Source of the DNA: Ptiloglossa arizonensis
Taxonomy: Eukaryota > Arthropoda > Insecta > Hymenoptera > Colletidae
Assembly (NCBI RefSeq): GCF_051014685.1
Contig: NW_027479514.1
Location: 1-64,000, forward strand
DNA length: 64,000 nucleotides
Direction of reading: 5' to 3'
This document shows positions 29,501 through 45,635 of the stretch, piece by piece (the stretch's first letter is position 1; each line of letters starts with the position of its first letter). Below the pieces are notes generated by a model that was given only the letters and a program-made list of their open reading frames with translations, was not told where the DNA came from and did no database searches. The position numbers and the translations under genes were made by a program.

Positions 29501-32500
29501 CGTTATACGTTATAGGTCATAGGGTATACGTTATACGTTATACGTTATGCGTTATACGTTATACGTTATACGTTATACGATATACGTTATACGTCATACG
29601 TTATACGCTATACGTTATACGTTATACGTTATACGTTATACGTTATACGTTATACGTTATACGTTATACGTTATACGTTATACGTTATACGTTATATGTT
29701 ATACGTTATACGTTAGACGTTATACGTTATACGTTATACGTTATACGTTATACGTTATACGTTATACGTTACACGTTATACGTTATACGTTATACGTTAT
29801 ACGTTATACGTTATACGTTATACGTTATACGTTATACGTTATACGTTATACGTTATACGTTATACGTTATACGTTATACGTTATACGTTATACGTTATAC
29901 GTAATACGTTATACGTTATACGTTATACGTTATACGTTATACGTTATACGTTATACGTTATACGTTATACGTTATACGTTATACGTTATACGTTATAGGT
30001 TATACGTTATACGTTATACGTTATACGTTACAAGTTATACGTTATACGTCATAGGTTATACGTTGAATGTTATACTTTATACGTAGCATGTAATGCGTCA
30101 TACGTTTTACGTTATTCGTTATACGTTTTTCGTTACAAGATATACGTTATACGTTATACGTTATACGTCATAGGTTATACGTAATACGTTATACGTTATA
30201 CGTTATACATTATGCGTTATACGTTTTACGTTATTCGTTATACGTTATACGTTATACGATATACGTTATACGTTATACGTTATACGTTATACGTTAGACG
30301 TTATACGTTATACGTTATACGTTATACGTTATACGTTATACGTTATACGTTATACGTTATACGTTATACGTTATACTTTATACGTTATAGTTTTTACGTT
30401 ATACGTTATACGTCATAGGTTATACGTAATACGTTGTACGTTATACGTTATACATTATGCGTTATACGTTTTACGTTATTCGTTATACGTTATACGTTAT
30501 ACGATATACGTTATACGTTATACGTTATACGTTATACGTTAGACGTTATACGTTATACGTTATACGTTATACGTTATACGTTATACGCTATACGTTATAC
30601 GTTATACGTTATACGTTATACGTTATACGTTATACGTTATACGTTATACGTTATACGTTATACGTTATACGTTATACTTTATACGTTATACGTTATACGT
30701 TATACGTTATACGTTATACGTTATACATTATACGTTATATGTTATACGTTGTACGTTCTACGTTATACGTTATACGTTATACGTTATACGTTATACGTTA
30801 TACGTTATACGTTATACGTTATACGTTATACGTTATACGTTATACGTTATACGTTATACGTTATACGTTATACGTTATACGTTATACGTTATACTTTATA
30901 CGTTATACGATATACGTTATACGTTATACGTTATACGTTATACGTTAGACGTTATACGTTATACGTTATACGTTATACGTTATACGTTATACGTTATACG
31001 TTATACGTTATACGTTATACGTTATAGGTTATACGTTATACGTTATACGTTATACGTTACAAGTTATACGTTATACGTCATAGGTTATACGTTGAATGTT
31101 ATACTTTATACGTAGCATGTAATGCGTCATACGTTTTACGTTATTCGTTATACGTCTTTCGTTACAAGATATACGTTATACGTTATACGTTATACGTCAT
31201 AGGTTATACGTAATACGTTATACGTTATACGTTATACATTATGCGTTATACGTTTTACGTTATTCGTTATACGTTATACGTTATACGATATACGTTATAC
31301 GTTATACGTTATACGTTATACGTTAGACGTTATACGTTATACGTTATACGTTATACGTTATACGTTATACGTTATACGTTATACGTTATACGTTATACGT
31401 TATACGTTATACGTTATACGTTATACGTTATACGTTATACGTTATACGTTATACGTTATACGTTATACGTTATACGTTATACGTTATACGTTATACGATA
31501 TACGTTATACGTTATACGTTATACGTTATACGTTATACGTTATACGTTATACGTTATACGTTATACGTTATACGTTATACGTTATACGTTATACGTTATA
31601 CGTTATACGTTATGCGTTATACGTTATGCGTTATACGTTATACGTTATACGTTATACGTTATACGTTATACGTTATACGTTATACGTTATACCTTATACG
31701 TTATACGTTATAGGTTATACGTTATACGTTATACGGTATACGTTATACGTTATACGTTATACGTTATACGTTATACGTTATACGTTATACGTTATACGTT
31801 ATACGTTATACGTTATACGTTATACGTTATACGTTATACGTTATACGTTATACGTTATACGTTATACGTTATACGTTATACGTTATACGTTATACGTTAT
31901 ACTTTATACGTTATAGTTTTTACGTTATACGTTATACGTCATAGGTTATACGTAATACGTTGTACGTTATACGTTATACATTATGCGTTATACGTTTTAC
32001 GTTATTCGTTATACGTTATACGTTATACGATATACGTTATACGTTATACGTTAGACGTTATACGTTATACGTTATACGTTATACGTTATACGTTATACGC
32101 TATACGTTATACGTTATACGTTATACGTTATACGTTATACGTTATACGTTATACGTTATACGTTATACGTTATACGTTATACGTTATACTTTATACGTTA
32201 TACGTTATACGTTATACGTTATACGTTATACGTTATACGTTATACGTTATACGTTATACGTTATACGTTATACGTTATACGTTATACGTTATACGTTATA
32301 CGTTATACGTTATACGTTATACGTTATACGTTATACGTTATACGTTATACGATATACGTTATACGTTATACGTTATACGTTATACGTTATACGTTATACG
32401 TTATACGTTATACGTTATACGTTATACGTTATACGTTATACTTTATACGTTATACGTTATACGTTATACGTTATACGTTATACGTTATACATTATACGTT

Positions 32501-34620
32501 ATATGTTATACGTTGTACGTTCTACGTTATACGTTATACGTTATACGTTATACGTTATACGTTATACGTTATACGTTATACGTTATACGTTATACGTTAT
32601 ACGTTATACGTTATACGTTATTCGTGATACGTTATACGTGATACGTTATACGTTGTACGTTATACGTTGTACGTTATACGTTATACGTTATACGTTATAC
32701 GTTATACGTTTTACGTTATACGTTATACGTTACACGTTATACGTTATACGTTATACGTTATACGTTATACGTTATACGTTATACGTTATACGTTATACGT
32801 TATACGTTATACGTTATACGTTGTACGTTATACGTTATACGTTATACGTTATACGTAATACGTTATACGTTATACGTTATACGTTATACGTTATACGTTA
32901 TACGTTATACGTTATACGTTATACGTTATACGCTATACGTTACATGTTATACGTTATACATTATACGTTATACGTTATACATTATACGTTATACGTCACA
33001 GGTTATACGTTATATGTTATACGTTACGCGTTATACGTTATACGTCATACGTCATACGTTATACGTTATACGTTATACGTTATACGTTATACGTTATACG
33101 TTATACGTTATACGTTATACGTTATACGTTATACGTTATACGTTATACGTTATACGTTATACGTTATACGTTATACGTTATACGTTATACGTAATACGTT
33201 ATACGTTATACGTTATACGTTATACGTTATACGTTATACTTTATACGTTATACGTTATACGTTATACGTTATACGTTATACGTTATACGTTATACGTTAT
33301 ACGTTATACGTTATACGTTATACGTTATACGTAATACGTTATACGTTATACGTTATACGTTATACGTTATACGTTATACGTTATACGTTATACTTTATAC
33401 GTTATAGTTGTTACGTTATACGTTATACGTCATAGGTTATACGTAATACGTTATACGTTATACGTTATACATTATGCGTTATACGTTTTACGTTATTCGT
33501 TATACGTTATACGTTATACGATATACGTTATACGTTATACGTTATACGTTATACGTTAGACGTTATACGTTATACGTTATACATTATACGTTATACGTTA
33601 TACGCTATACGTTATACGTTATACGTTATACGTCATAGGTTATACGTTATACGTTATACGTTATACGTTATACGTTATACGTTATACGATATACGTTATA
33701 CGTTATACGTTATACGTTATACGTTATACGTTATACGTTATACTTTATACGTTATAGGTGTTACGTTATACGTTATATGTTATACGTTATTCGTAATACG
33801 TTATACGTGATACGTTATACGTTGTACGTTATACGTTATACGTTATACGTTATACGTTATACGTTATACGTTATACGTTATACGTTATACGTTATACGTT
33901 ATACGTTATACGTTATACGTTATACGTTATACGTTATACGTTATACTTTATACGTTATAGTTGTTACGTTATACGTTATACGTCATAGGTTATACGTAAT
34001 ACGTTATACGTTATACGTTATACATTATGCGTTATACGTTTTACGTTATTCGTTATACGTTATACGTTATACGATATACGTTATACGTTATACGTTATAC
34101 GTTATACGTTAGACGTTATACGTTATACGTTATACATTATACGTTATACGTTATACGCTATACGTTATACGTTATACGTTATACGTCATAGGTTATACGT
34201 TATACGTTATACGTTATACGTTATACGTTATACGTTATACGTTATACGTTATAGGTCATAGGGTATACGTTATACGTTATACGTTATGCGTTATACGTTA
34301 TACGTTATACGTTATACGATATACGTTATACGTCATACGTTATACGCTATACGTTATACGTTATACGTTATACGTTATACGTTATACGTTATACGTTATA
34401 CGTTATAGGTTTTACGTTATACGTTATACGTTATACGTTACAAGTTATACGTTATACGTCATAGGTTATACGTTGAATGTTATACTTTATACGTAGCATG
34501 TAATGCGTCATACGTTTTACGTTATTCGTTATACGTTTTTCGTTACAAGATATACGTTATACGTTATACGTTATACGTCATAGGTTATACGTAATACGTT
34601 ATACGTTATACGTTATACAT
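26551..34620. repeat. Mosaic array segment of shuffled left-domain modules
   Basis: The variant order is a patchwork of modules already seen to the left. The part at 25.6-26.9 kb recurs at 29.5-30.4 kb (+3,920 to +3,927). The part at 27.0-28.2 kb recurs at 30.4-31.6 kb (+3,423). The part at 24.3-25.5 kb recurs at 33.0-34.2 kb (+8,680). Cassette A copies begin at 27,662, 30,056, 31,085 (with TCTTTCG) and 34,466. The last cassette C of the window lies near 34,251. All offsets are multiples of seven. Confidence 0.78.
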
Positions 34621-35347
34621 TATGCGTTATACGTTTTACGTTATTCGTTATACGTTATACGTTATACGATATACGTTATACGTTATACGTTATACGTTAT
34701 ACGTTAGACGTTATACGTTATACGTTATACGTTATACGTTATACGTTATACGTTATACGTTATACGTTATACGTTATACGTTATACGTTATACGTTATAC
34801 GTTATACGTTATACGTTATACGTTATAAGTTATACGTTATACGTTATACGTTATACGTTATACGTTATACGTTATACGTTATACGTTATACGTTATACGA
34901 TATACGTTATACGTTATACGTTATACGTTATACGTTATACGTTATACGTTATACGTTATACGTTATACGTTATACGTTATACGTTATACGTTATACGTTA
35001 TACGATATACGTTATACGTTATACGTTATACGTTATACGTTATACGTTATACGTTATACGTTATACGTTATACGTTATACGTTATACGTTATACGTTATA
35101 CGTTATACGTTATACGTTATACGTTATACGTTATACGTTATACGTTATACGTAATACGTTATACGTTATACGTTATACGTTATACGTTATACGTTATACT
35201 TTATACGTTATACGTTATACGTTATACGTTATACGTTATACGTTATACGTTATACGTTATACGTTATACGTTATACGTAATTCGTTATACGTTATAGGTT
35301 ATACGTTATACGTTATACGTTATACGTTACAAGTTATACGTTATACG

Positions 35348-35353
35348 TCATGG
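35348..35353. repeat. Six-base unit shifting the repeat register by -1
   Basis: The unit reads TCATGG where related cassettes have TCATAGG. Unit starts change from 5 to 4 modulo 7. The other sampled copies of this cassette keep the seven-base form, so this deletion is private to this copy. Confidence 0.9.
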
Positions 35354-37397
35354 TTATACGTTGAATGTTATACTTTATACGTAGCATGTAATGCGTCATA
35401 CGTTTTACGTTATTCGTTATACGTTTTTCGTTACAAGTTATACGTTATACGTTATACGTTATACGTCATAGGTTATACGTAATACGTTATACGTTATACG
35501 TTATACATTATGCGTTAAACGTTTTACGTTATTCGTTATACGTTATACGTTATACGATATACGTTATACGTTATACGTTATACGTTATACGTTAGACTTT
35601 ATACGTTATACGTTATTCGTTATACGTTATACGTTATACGTTATACGTTATACGTTATACGTTATACGTTATACGTCATACGTTATACGTTATACGTTAT
35701 ACGTTTTACGTTATACGTTATACGTTATACGTTATACGTTATACGTTATACGTTATACGTTATACGATATACGTTATACGTTATACGTTATACGTTATAC
35801 GTTATACGTTATACGTTATACGTTATACGTTACATGTTATACGTTATACATTATACGTTATACGTTATACGTTATACGTTATACGTTATACGTCATAGGT
35901 TATACGTTATACGTTATACGTTATACGTTATACGTTATACGTCATACGTTATACGTTATACGTTGTACGTTCTACGTTATACGTTATACGTTATACGTTA
36001 TACGTTATACGTTATACTTTATACGTTATACGTTATACGTTATACGTTATACGTTATACGTTATACGTTATACGTTATACGTTATACGTTATACGTTATA
36101 CGTTATACGTTATACGTTATACGTTATACGTTATACGTTATACATTATACGTTATATGTTATACGTTGTACGTTCTACGTTATACGTTATACGTTATACG
36201 TTATACGTTATACGTTATACGTTATACTTTATACGTTATACGTTATACGTTATACGTTATACGTTATACGTTATACATTATACGTTATATGTTATACGTT
36301 GTACGTTCTACGTTATACGTTATACGTTATACGTTATACGTTATACGTTATACTTTATACGTTATACGTTATACGTTATACGTTATACGTTATACGTTAT
36401 ACGTTATACGTTATACGTTATACGTTATACGTTATACGTTATACGTTATACGTTATACGTTATACGTTATACGTTATACGTTATACGTTATACGTTATAC
36501 GTTATACATTATACGTTATATGTTATACGTTGTACGTTCTACGTTATACGTTGTACGTTATACGTTATACGTTATACGTTATACTTTATACGTTATACGT
36601 TATACGTTATACGTTATACGTTATACGTTATACGTTATACGTTATACGTTATACGTTATACGTTATACGTTATACGTTATACGTTATACGTTATACGTTA
36701 TACGTTATACGTTATACGTTATACATCATACGTTATATGTTATACGTTGTACGTTCTACGTTATACGTTATACGTTATACGTTATACGTTATACGTTATA
36801 TTTTATACGTTATACGTTATACGTTATACGTTATACGTTATACGTTATACGTTATACGTTATACGTTATACGTTATACGTTATACGTTATACGTTATACG
36901 TTATACGTTATACGTTATACGTTATACGTTATACGTTATACGTTGTACGTTATACGTTATAAGTTGTACGTTATACGATATACGTTATACGTTATTCTTT
37001 ATACGTTCTTCGTTACACGTTATACGTTATACGCTATACGTTATACGTTATACGATATACGTTATACGTTATACGTTATACGTTATACGTTATACGTTAT
37101 ACGTTATACGTTATTCGTTATACTTTATACGTTATAGGTGTTACGTTATACGTTATACGTTATACGTTATACGTTATACGTTATACGTTATACGTTATAC
37201 GTTATACGTTATACGTTAAACGTTATACGTTATACGTTATACGTTATACGTTATACGTTATACGTTATACGTTATACGTTATACGTTATACGTTATACGT
37301 TATACGTTATACGTTATACGTTATACGTTATACGTTATACGTTATACGTTATACGTTATACGTTATACGTTATACGTTATACGTTATACGTTATACG

Positions 37398-37481
37398 TTA
37401 TGCGTTATACGTTATGCGTTATACGTTATGCGTTATACGTTATGCGTTATACGTTATGCGTTATACGTTATGCGTTATACG
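37398..37481. repeat. 14-bp dimer expansion, six copies of TTATGCG plus TTATACG
   Basis: TTATGCG units start at 37,398, 37,412, 37,426, 37,440, 37,454 and 37,468, each followed by a consensus unit, giving a 14-bp secondary period. The corresponding place has eight copies at 45,524 and seven at 50,431. Confidence 0.93.
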
Positions 37482-38587
37482 TTATACGTTATACGTTATA
37501 CGTTATACGTTATACGTTATACGTTATACGTTATACGTTATACGTTATACGTTATACGATATACGTTATACGTTATACGTTATACGTTATACGTTATACG
37601 TTATACGTTATACGTTATACGTTATACGTTATACGTTATACGTTATACGTTATACGTTATACGTTATACGTTATACGTTATACGTTATACGTTATACGTT
37701 ATACGTTATACGTTATACGTTATACGCTATACGTTACATGTTATACGTTATACATTATACGTTATACGTTTTACGTTATACGTTATATGTCACAGGTTAT
37801 ACGTTATATGTTATACGTTATACGTTATACGTTATACGTCATACGTTATACGTCATACGTCATACGTTATACGTTATACGTTATGCGTTATACGTTATAC
37901 GTTATACGTTATACGTTATACGTTATACGTCATAGGTTATACGTAATACGATATACGTTATACGTTATACATTATGCGTTATACGTTATACGTTATACGT
38001 TATACGTTATACGTTATACGTTATACGTTATACGTTATACGTTATACGTTATACGTTATACGTTATACGTTATACGTTATACGTTATACGTTATACGTTA
38101 TACGATATACGTTATACGTTATACGTTATACGTTATACGTTATACGTTATACGTTATACGTTACATGTTATACGTTATACATTATACGTTATACGTTATA
38201 CGTTATACGTTATACGTTATACGTTATACGTCATAGGTTATACGTTATACGTTATACGTTATACGTTATACGTTATACGTCATACGTTATACGTTATACG
38301 TTATACGTTATACGTTATTCGTTATACGTTATACGTTATACGTTATACGTTATACGTTATACGTTATACGTTATACGTTATACGTTATACGTAATACGTT
38401 ATACGTTATACGTTATACGTTATACGTTATACGTTATACGTTATACGTTATACGTTATACGTTAAACGTTATACGTTATACTTTATACGTTATACGTTAT
38501 ACGTTATACGTTATACGTTATACGTTATACGTTATACGATATACGTTATACGTTATACGTTATACATTATACGTTATATGTTATACG

Positions 38588-38593
38588 TTTACG
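38588..38593. repeat. Six-base unit shifting the repeat register by -1
   Basis: The unit reads TTTACG where other copies of the same cassette have TTGTACG before TTCTACG. Unit starts change from 4 to 3 modulo 7 and stay there until the end of the array, where TTATACG starts at 63,661 (3 modulo 7). Confidence 0.9.
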
Positions 38594-39300
38594 TTCTACG
38601 TTATACGTTATACGTTATACGTTATACGTTATACGTTATACGTTATACTTTATACGTTATACGTTATACGTTATACGTTATACGTTATACGTTATACGTT
38701 ATACGTTATACGTTATACGTTACACGTTATACTTTATACGTTATACGTTGTACGTTATACGTTATAAGTTGTACGTTATACGATATACGTTATACGTTAT
38801 TCTTTATACGTTCTTCGTTACACGTTATACGTTATGCGTTATACGTTATACGTTATACGTTATACGTTATACGTTATACGTTATACGTTATACGTTATAC
38901 GTTATACGTTATACGTTATACTTTATACGTTATACGTTATACGTTATACGTTATACGTTATACGTTATACGTTATAAGTTATACGTTATACGTTATACAT
39001 TATACGTTATATGTTATACGTTGTACGTTCTACGTTATACGTTATACGTTATACGTTATACGTTATACGTTATACTTTATACGTTATACGTTATACGTTA
39101 TACGTTATACGTTATACGTTATACGTTATACGTTATACGTTATACGTTATACGTTATACGTTATACGTTATACGTTATACTTTATACGTTATACGTTGTA
39201 CGTTATACGTTATAAGTTGTACGTTATACGATATACGTTATACGTTATTCTTTATACGTTCTTCGTTACACGTTATACGTTATACGTTATACGTTATACG

Positions 39301-39384
39301 TTTTACGTTGAATGTTATACTTTATACGTAGCATGTAATGCCTCATACGTTTTACGTTATTCGTTATACGTTTTTCGTTACAAG
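39301..39384. repeat. Cassette A, TAATGCC sub-type
   Basis: This 84-bp cassette carries TAATGCC in place of TAATGCG. The same substitution is present in the single cassettes at 47,484, 52,335, 56,451 and 59,986 and was not seen in the left domain. It therefore marks one lineage of right-domain higher-order copies. Confidence 0.9.
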
Positions 39385-40217
39385 TTATACGTTATACGTT
39401 ATACGTTATACGTTATACGATATACGTTATACGTTATACGTTATACGTTATACGTTATACGTTATACGTTATACTTTATACGTTATAGGTGTTACGTTAT
39501 ACGTTATACGTTATACGTTATACGTTATACGTTATACGTTATACGTTATACGTTATACGTTATACGTTATACGTTATACGTTATACGTTATACGTTATAC
39601 GTTATACGTTATACGTTATACGTTATACGTTATACGTTATACGTTATACGTTATACGTTATACGTTATACGTTATACGTTATACGTTATACGTTATACGT
39701 TATACGTTATACGTTATACGTTATACGTTATACGTTCTACGTTATACGTTCTACGTTATACGTTGTACGTTATACGTTATAAGTTGTACGTTATACGTTA
39801 TACGTTATACGTTATACGTTATACGTTATACTTTATACGTTATAGGTGTTACGTTATACGTTATACGTTATACGTTATTCGTAATACGTTATACGTGATA
39901 CGTTATACGTTGTACGTTATACGTTATACATTATACGTTATACGCTATACATTATACGTTATACGTTATACGTTATACGTTATACGTTATACGTTATACG
40001 TTATACGTTATACGTTATACGTTATACGTTATACGTTATACGTTATACGTTATACGTTATACGTTATACGTTATACGTTATACGTTATAAGTTATACGTT
40101 ATACGTTATACGTTATACGTTCTACGTTATACGTTCCACGTTATACGTTGTACGTTATACGTTATAAGTTGTACGTTATACGTTATACGTTATACGTTAT
40201 ACGTTATACGTTATACG

Positions 40218-40399
40218 TTTTACGTTGAATGTTATACTTTATACGTAGCATGTAATGCGTCATACGTTTTACGTTGAATGTTATACTTTATACGTAGCAT
40301 GTAATGCGTCATACGTTTTACGTTGAATGTTATACTTTATACGTAGCATGTAATGCGTCATACGTTTTACGTTATTCGTTATACGTTTTTTGTTACAAG
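40218..40399. repeat. Cassette A with its 49-bp core in triplicate
   Basis: The first seven heptamers of cassette A (from TTTTACG to TCATACG) start at 40,218, 40,267 and 40,316, an exact 49-bp period. The remaining five heptamers follow once, ending in TTTTTTG and TTACAAG. Confidence 0.93.
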
Positions 40400-43300
40400 T
40401 TATACGTTATACGTTATACGTTATACGTTATACGATATACGTTATACGTTATACGTTATACGTTATACGTTATACGTTATACGTTATACGTTATACTTTA
40501 TACGTTATAGGTGTTACGTTATACGTTATACGTTATACGTTATTCGTAATACGTTATACGTGATACGTTATACGTTGTACGTTATACGTTATACGTTATA
40601 CGTTATACGCTATACATTATACGTTATACGTTATACGTTATACATTACATGTTATACGTTATACGTTATACGTTATACGTCATAGGTTATACGTTATACG
40701 TTATACGTTATACGTTATACGTTATACGTTATACGTTATACGTTATACGTCATAGGTTATACGTTATACGTTATACGTTATGCGTTATACGTTATACGTT
40801 ATACGTTATACGTTATACGTTATGCGTTATACGTTGTACGATATTCGTTATACGTTATACGTTATTAGTTACACGTTATACGGTATACGTTATACGTTGT
40901 ACGTTACATGTTATACGTTATACGTTATACGTTATACGATATACGTTATACGTTATACGTTATACGTTATACGTTATACGTTATACGTTACATGTTATAC
41001 GTTATACATTATACGTTATACGTTATACGTTATATGTTATACGTTGTACGTTCTACGTTATACGTTATACGTTATACGTTATACGTTATACGTTATACGT
41101 TATACGTTATACGTTATACGTTATTCTTTATACGTTTTTCGTTATACGTTATACGTTATACGTTATACGTTATACGTTATACGTTATACGTTATACGTTA
41201 TACGTTATACGTTATACGTTATACGTTATACGTTATACGTTATACGTTATACGTTATACGTTATACGTTATTCGTTATACGTTATACGTTATACGTTATA
41301 CGTTATACTTTATACGTTATACGTTATACGTTATACGTTATACGTTATACGTTATACGTTATACGTTATACGTTATACGTTATACGTTATACGTTATACT
41401 TTATACGTTATAGGTGTTACGTTATACGTTATACGTTATACGTTATTCGTAATACGTTATACGTGATACGTTATACGTTGTACGTTATACGTTATACGTT
41501 ATACGTTATACGCTATACATTATACGTTATACGTTATACGTTATACGTTATACGTTATACGTTATACGTTATACGTTATACGTTATACGTTATACGTTAT
41601 ACGTTATACGTTATACGTTATACGTTATACGTTATACGTTATACGTTATACGTTATACGTTATACGTTATACGTTATACGTTATACGTTATACGTTCTAC
41701 GTTATACGTTCTACGTTATACGTTGTACGTTATACGTTATAAGTTGTACGTTATACGTTATACGTTATACGTTATTCTTTATACGTTCTCCGTTACACGT
41801 TATACGTTATACGTTATACGTTATACGTTTTACGTTGAATGTTATACTTTATACGTAGCATGTAATGCGTCATACGTTTTACGTTGAATGTTATACTTTA
41901 TACGTAGCATGTAATGCGTCATACGTTTTACGTTATTCGTTATACGTTTTTTGTTACAAGTTATACGTTATACGTTATACGTTATACGTTATACGTTATA
42001 CGATATACGTTATACGTTATACGTTATACGTTATACGTTATACGTTATACATTATACGTTATACTTTATACGTTATAGGTGTTACGTTATACGTTATACG
42101 TTATACGTTATTCGTAATTCGTTATACGTGATACGTTATACGTTGTACGTTATACGTTATACGTTATACGTTATACGCTAAACATTATACGTTATACGTT
42201 ATACATTACATGTTATACGTTATACGTTATACGTTATACGTCATAGGTTATACGTTATACGTTATACGTTATACGTTATACGTTATACGTTATACGTTAT
42301 ACGTTATACGTCATAGGTTATACGTTATACGTTATACGTTATGCGTTATACGTTATACGTTATACGTTATACGTTATACGTTATGCGTTATACGTTGTAC
42401 GATATTCGTTATACGTTATACGTTATTAGTTATACGTTATACGGTATACGTTATACGTTGTACGTTACATGTTATACGTTATACGTTATACGTTATACGA
42501 TATACGTTATACGTTATACGTTATACGTTATACGTTATACGTTATACGTTACATGTTATACGTTATACATTATACGTTATACGTTATACGTTATATGTTA
42601 TACGTTGTACGTTCTACGTTATACGTTATACGTTATACGTTATACGTTATACTTTATACGTTATACGTTATACGTTATAAGGTATACGTTATACGTTATA
42701 CGTTATACGTTATACGTTATACGTTATACGTTTTGCGTTTTACGTTATTCGTTATACGTTATACTTTATACGTTATAGGTGTTACGTTATACGTTATACG
42801 TTATACGTTATTCGTAATACGTTATACGTGATACGTTATACGTTGTACGTTATACGTTATACGTTATACGTTATACGCTATACATTATACGTTATACGTT
42901 ATACATTACATGTTATACGTTACACGTTATACGTTAGACGTCATAGGTTATACGTTATACTTTATACGTTATACGTTATACGTTATACGTTATACGTTAT
43001 ACGTTATACGTCATAGGTTATACGTTATACGTTATACGTTATGCGTTATACGTTATACGTTATACGTTATACGTTATGCGTTATACATTGTACGATATTC
43101 GTTATACGTTATACGTTATTAGTTATACGTTGTACGGTATACGTTATACGCTGTACGTTACACGTTATACGTTATACGTTATACGTTATACGATATACGT
43201 TATACGTTATACGTTATGCGTTATACGTTATACGTTATACGTTATACGTTATACGTTATACGTTATACGTCATAGGTTATACGTTATACGTTATACGTTA

Positions 43301-45026
43301 TACGTTATACGTTATACGTCATACGTTATACGTTATACGTTATACGTTATACGTTATACGTTATACGTTATACGTTATACGTTATACGTTATACGTTATA
43401 CGTTATACGTTATACGTTATACGTTATACGTTACACGTTATACGTTATACGTTATACGTTATACGTTATACGTTATACGTTATACGTTACACGTTATACG
43501 TTACACGTTATACGTTATACGTTATACGTTATACGTTATACGTTATACGTTATAGGTTATACGTTATACGTTATACGTTATACGTTATACGTTATACGTT
43601 ATACGTTATACGTTATACGTTATACGTTATACGTTATACGTTATACGTTATACGTTATACGTTATACGTTATACGTTATACGTTATACGTTACATGTTAT
43701 ACGTTATACGTCATACGTTATACGTTATACGTTATACGTTCTACGTTATACGTTCCACGTTATACGTTGTACGTTATACGTTATAAGTTGTACGTTATAC
43801 GTTATACGTTATACGTTATACGCTATACATTATACGTTATACGTTATACATTACATGTTATACGTTATACGTTATACGTTATACGTCATAGGTTATACGT
43901 TATACGTTATACGTTATACGTTATACGTTATACGTTATACGTTATACGTTATACGTCATAGGTTATACGTTATACGTTATACGTTATGCGTTATACGTTA
44001 TACGTTATACGTTATACGTTATACGTTATGCGTTATACGTTGTACGATATTCGTTATACGTTATACGTTATTAGTTACACGTTATACGGTATACGTTATA
44101 CGTTGTACGTTACATGTTATACGTTATACGTTATACGTTATACGATATACGTTATACGTTATACGTTATACGTTATACGTTATACGTTATACGTTACATG
44201 TTATACGTTATACATTATACGTTATACGTTATACGTTATATGTTATACGTTGTACGTTCTACGTTATACGTTATACGTTATACGTTATACGTTATACGTT
44301 ATACGTTATACGTTATTCTTTATACGTTTTTCGTTATACGTTATACGTTATACGTTATACGTTATACGTTATACGTTATACGTTATACGTTATACGTTAT
44401 ACGTTATACGTTATACGTTATACGTTATACGTTATACGTTATACGTTATACGTTATACGTTATACGTTATACGTTATACGTTATTCGTTATACGTTATAC
44501 GTTATACGTTATACGTTATACTTTATACGTTATACGTTATACGTTATACGTTATACGTTATACGTTATACGTTATACGTTATACGTTATACGTTATACGT
44601 TATACTTTATACGTTATAGGTGTTACGTTATACGTTATACGTTATACGTTATTCGTAATACGTTATACGTGATACGTTATACGTTGTACGTTATACGTTA
44701 TACGTTATACGTTATACGCTATACATTATACGTTATACGTTATACGTTATACGTTATACGTTATACGTTATACGTTATACGTTATACGTTATACGTTATA
44801 CGTTATACGTTATACGTTATACGTTATACGTTATACGTTATACGTTATACGTTATACGTTATACGTTATACGTTATACGTTATACGTTATACGTTCTACG
44901 TTATACGTTCTACGTTATACGTTGTACGTTATACGTTATAAGTTGTACGTTATACGTTATACGTTATACGTTATTCTTTATACGTTCTCCGTTACACGTT
45001 ATACGTTATACGTTATACGTTATACG
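40400..45026. repeat. Right-domain array segment with ~3.2-kb repeat
   Basis: It contains the ATATTCG plus TTATTAG cassette near 40.83, 42.40, 43.09 and 44.04 kb, each preceded by TTATGCG and TTGTACG. The order of variants from about 40.6 to 41.86 kb recurs at +3,206, falling to +3,199. A group with TTATAAG followed by GTATACG, then TTTTGCG and TTTTACG, lies near 42.68-42.75 kb and recurs at +12,985 and again at a further +3,535. TTACACG becomes frequent around 43.43-43.51 kb. Confidence 0.8.
41828..41960. repeat. Cassette A with its 49-bp core doubled
   Basis: The 49-bp cores start at 41,828 and 41,877. The tail carries TTTTTTG, the change shared by all doubled or tripled cassettes. Confidence 0.92.
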
Positions 45027-45208
45027 TTTTACGTTGAATGTTATACTTTATACGTAGCATGTAATGCGTCATACGTTTTACGTTGAATGTTATACTTTAT
45101 ACGTAGCATGTAATGCGTCATACGTTTTACGTTGAATGTTATACTTTATACGTAGCATGTAATGCGTCATACGTTTTACGTTATTCGTTATACGTTTTTT
45201 GTTACAAG
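45027..45208. repeat. Cassette A with its 49-bp core in triplicate
   Basis: Cores start at 45,027, 45,076 and 45,125. This is the second triplet of the window; the related copies downstream at 49,962 and 54,813 are doublets. Confidence 0.92.
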
Positions 45209-45523
45209 TTATACGTTATACGTTATACGTTATACGTTATACGTTATACGATATACGTTATACGTTATACGTTATACGTTATACGTTATACGTTATACGT
45301 TATACGTTATACGTTATACGTTATACGTTATACGTTAAACGTTATACGTTATACGTTATACGTTATACGTTATACGTTATACGTTATACGTTATACGTTA
45401 TACGTTATACGTTATACGTTATACGTTATACGTTATACGTTATACGTTATACGTTATACGTTATACGTTATACGTTATACGTTATACGTTATACGTTATA
45501 CGTTATACGTTATACGTTATACG

Positions 45524-45635
45524 TTATGCGTTATACGTTATGCGTTATACGTTATGCGTTATACGTTATGCGTTATACGTTATGCGTTATACGTTATGCG
45601 TTATACGTTATGCGTTATACGTTATGCGTTATACG
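45524..45635. repeat. 14-bp dimer expansion, eight copies
   Basis: TTATGCG units occur every 14 bases from 45,524 to 45,622, each followed by TTATACG. It is the longest of three homologous dimer runs. Confidence 0.93.

Larger units (their letters stand above)
34621..40217. repeat. Transition segment between left and right array domains
   Basis: It begins with cassette B and the last left-type cassette A (35,354-35,437). Two -1 register changes lie at 35,348 and 38,588. From about 35.9 kb the TTGTACG plus TTCTACG cassette becomes frequent (about 35,963, 36,170, 36,310, 36,530, 36,750, 38,590 and 39,020). TTATGCG alternates with consensus six times at 37,398-37,481. A cassette A of the TAATGCC sub-type occurs at 39,301. 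The first homologous copy of the part around 38.6-40.4 kb lies at +8,148 to +8,197. Confidence 0.8.
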
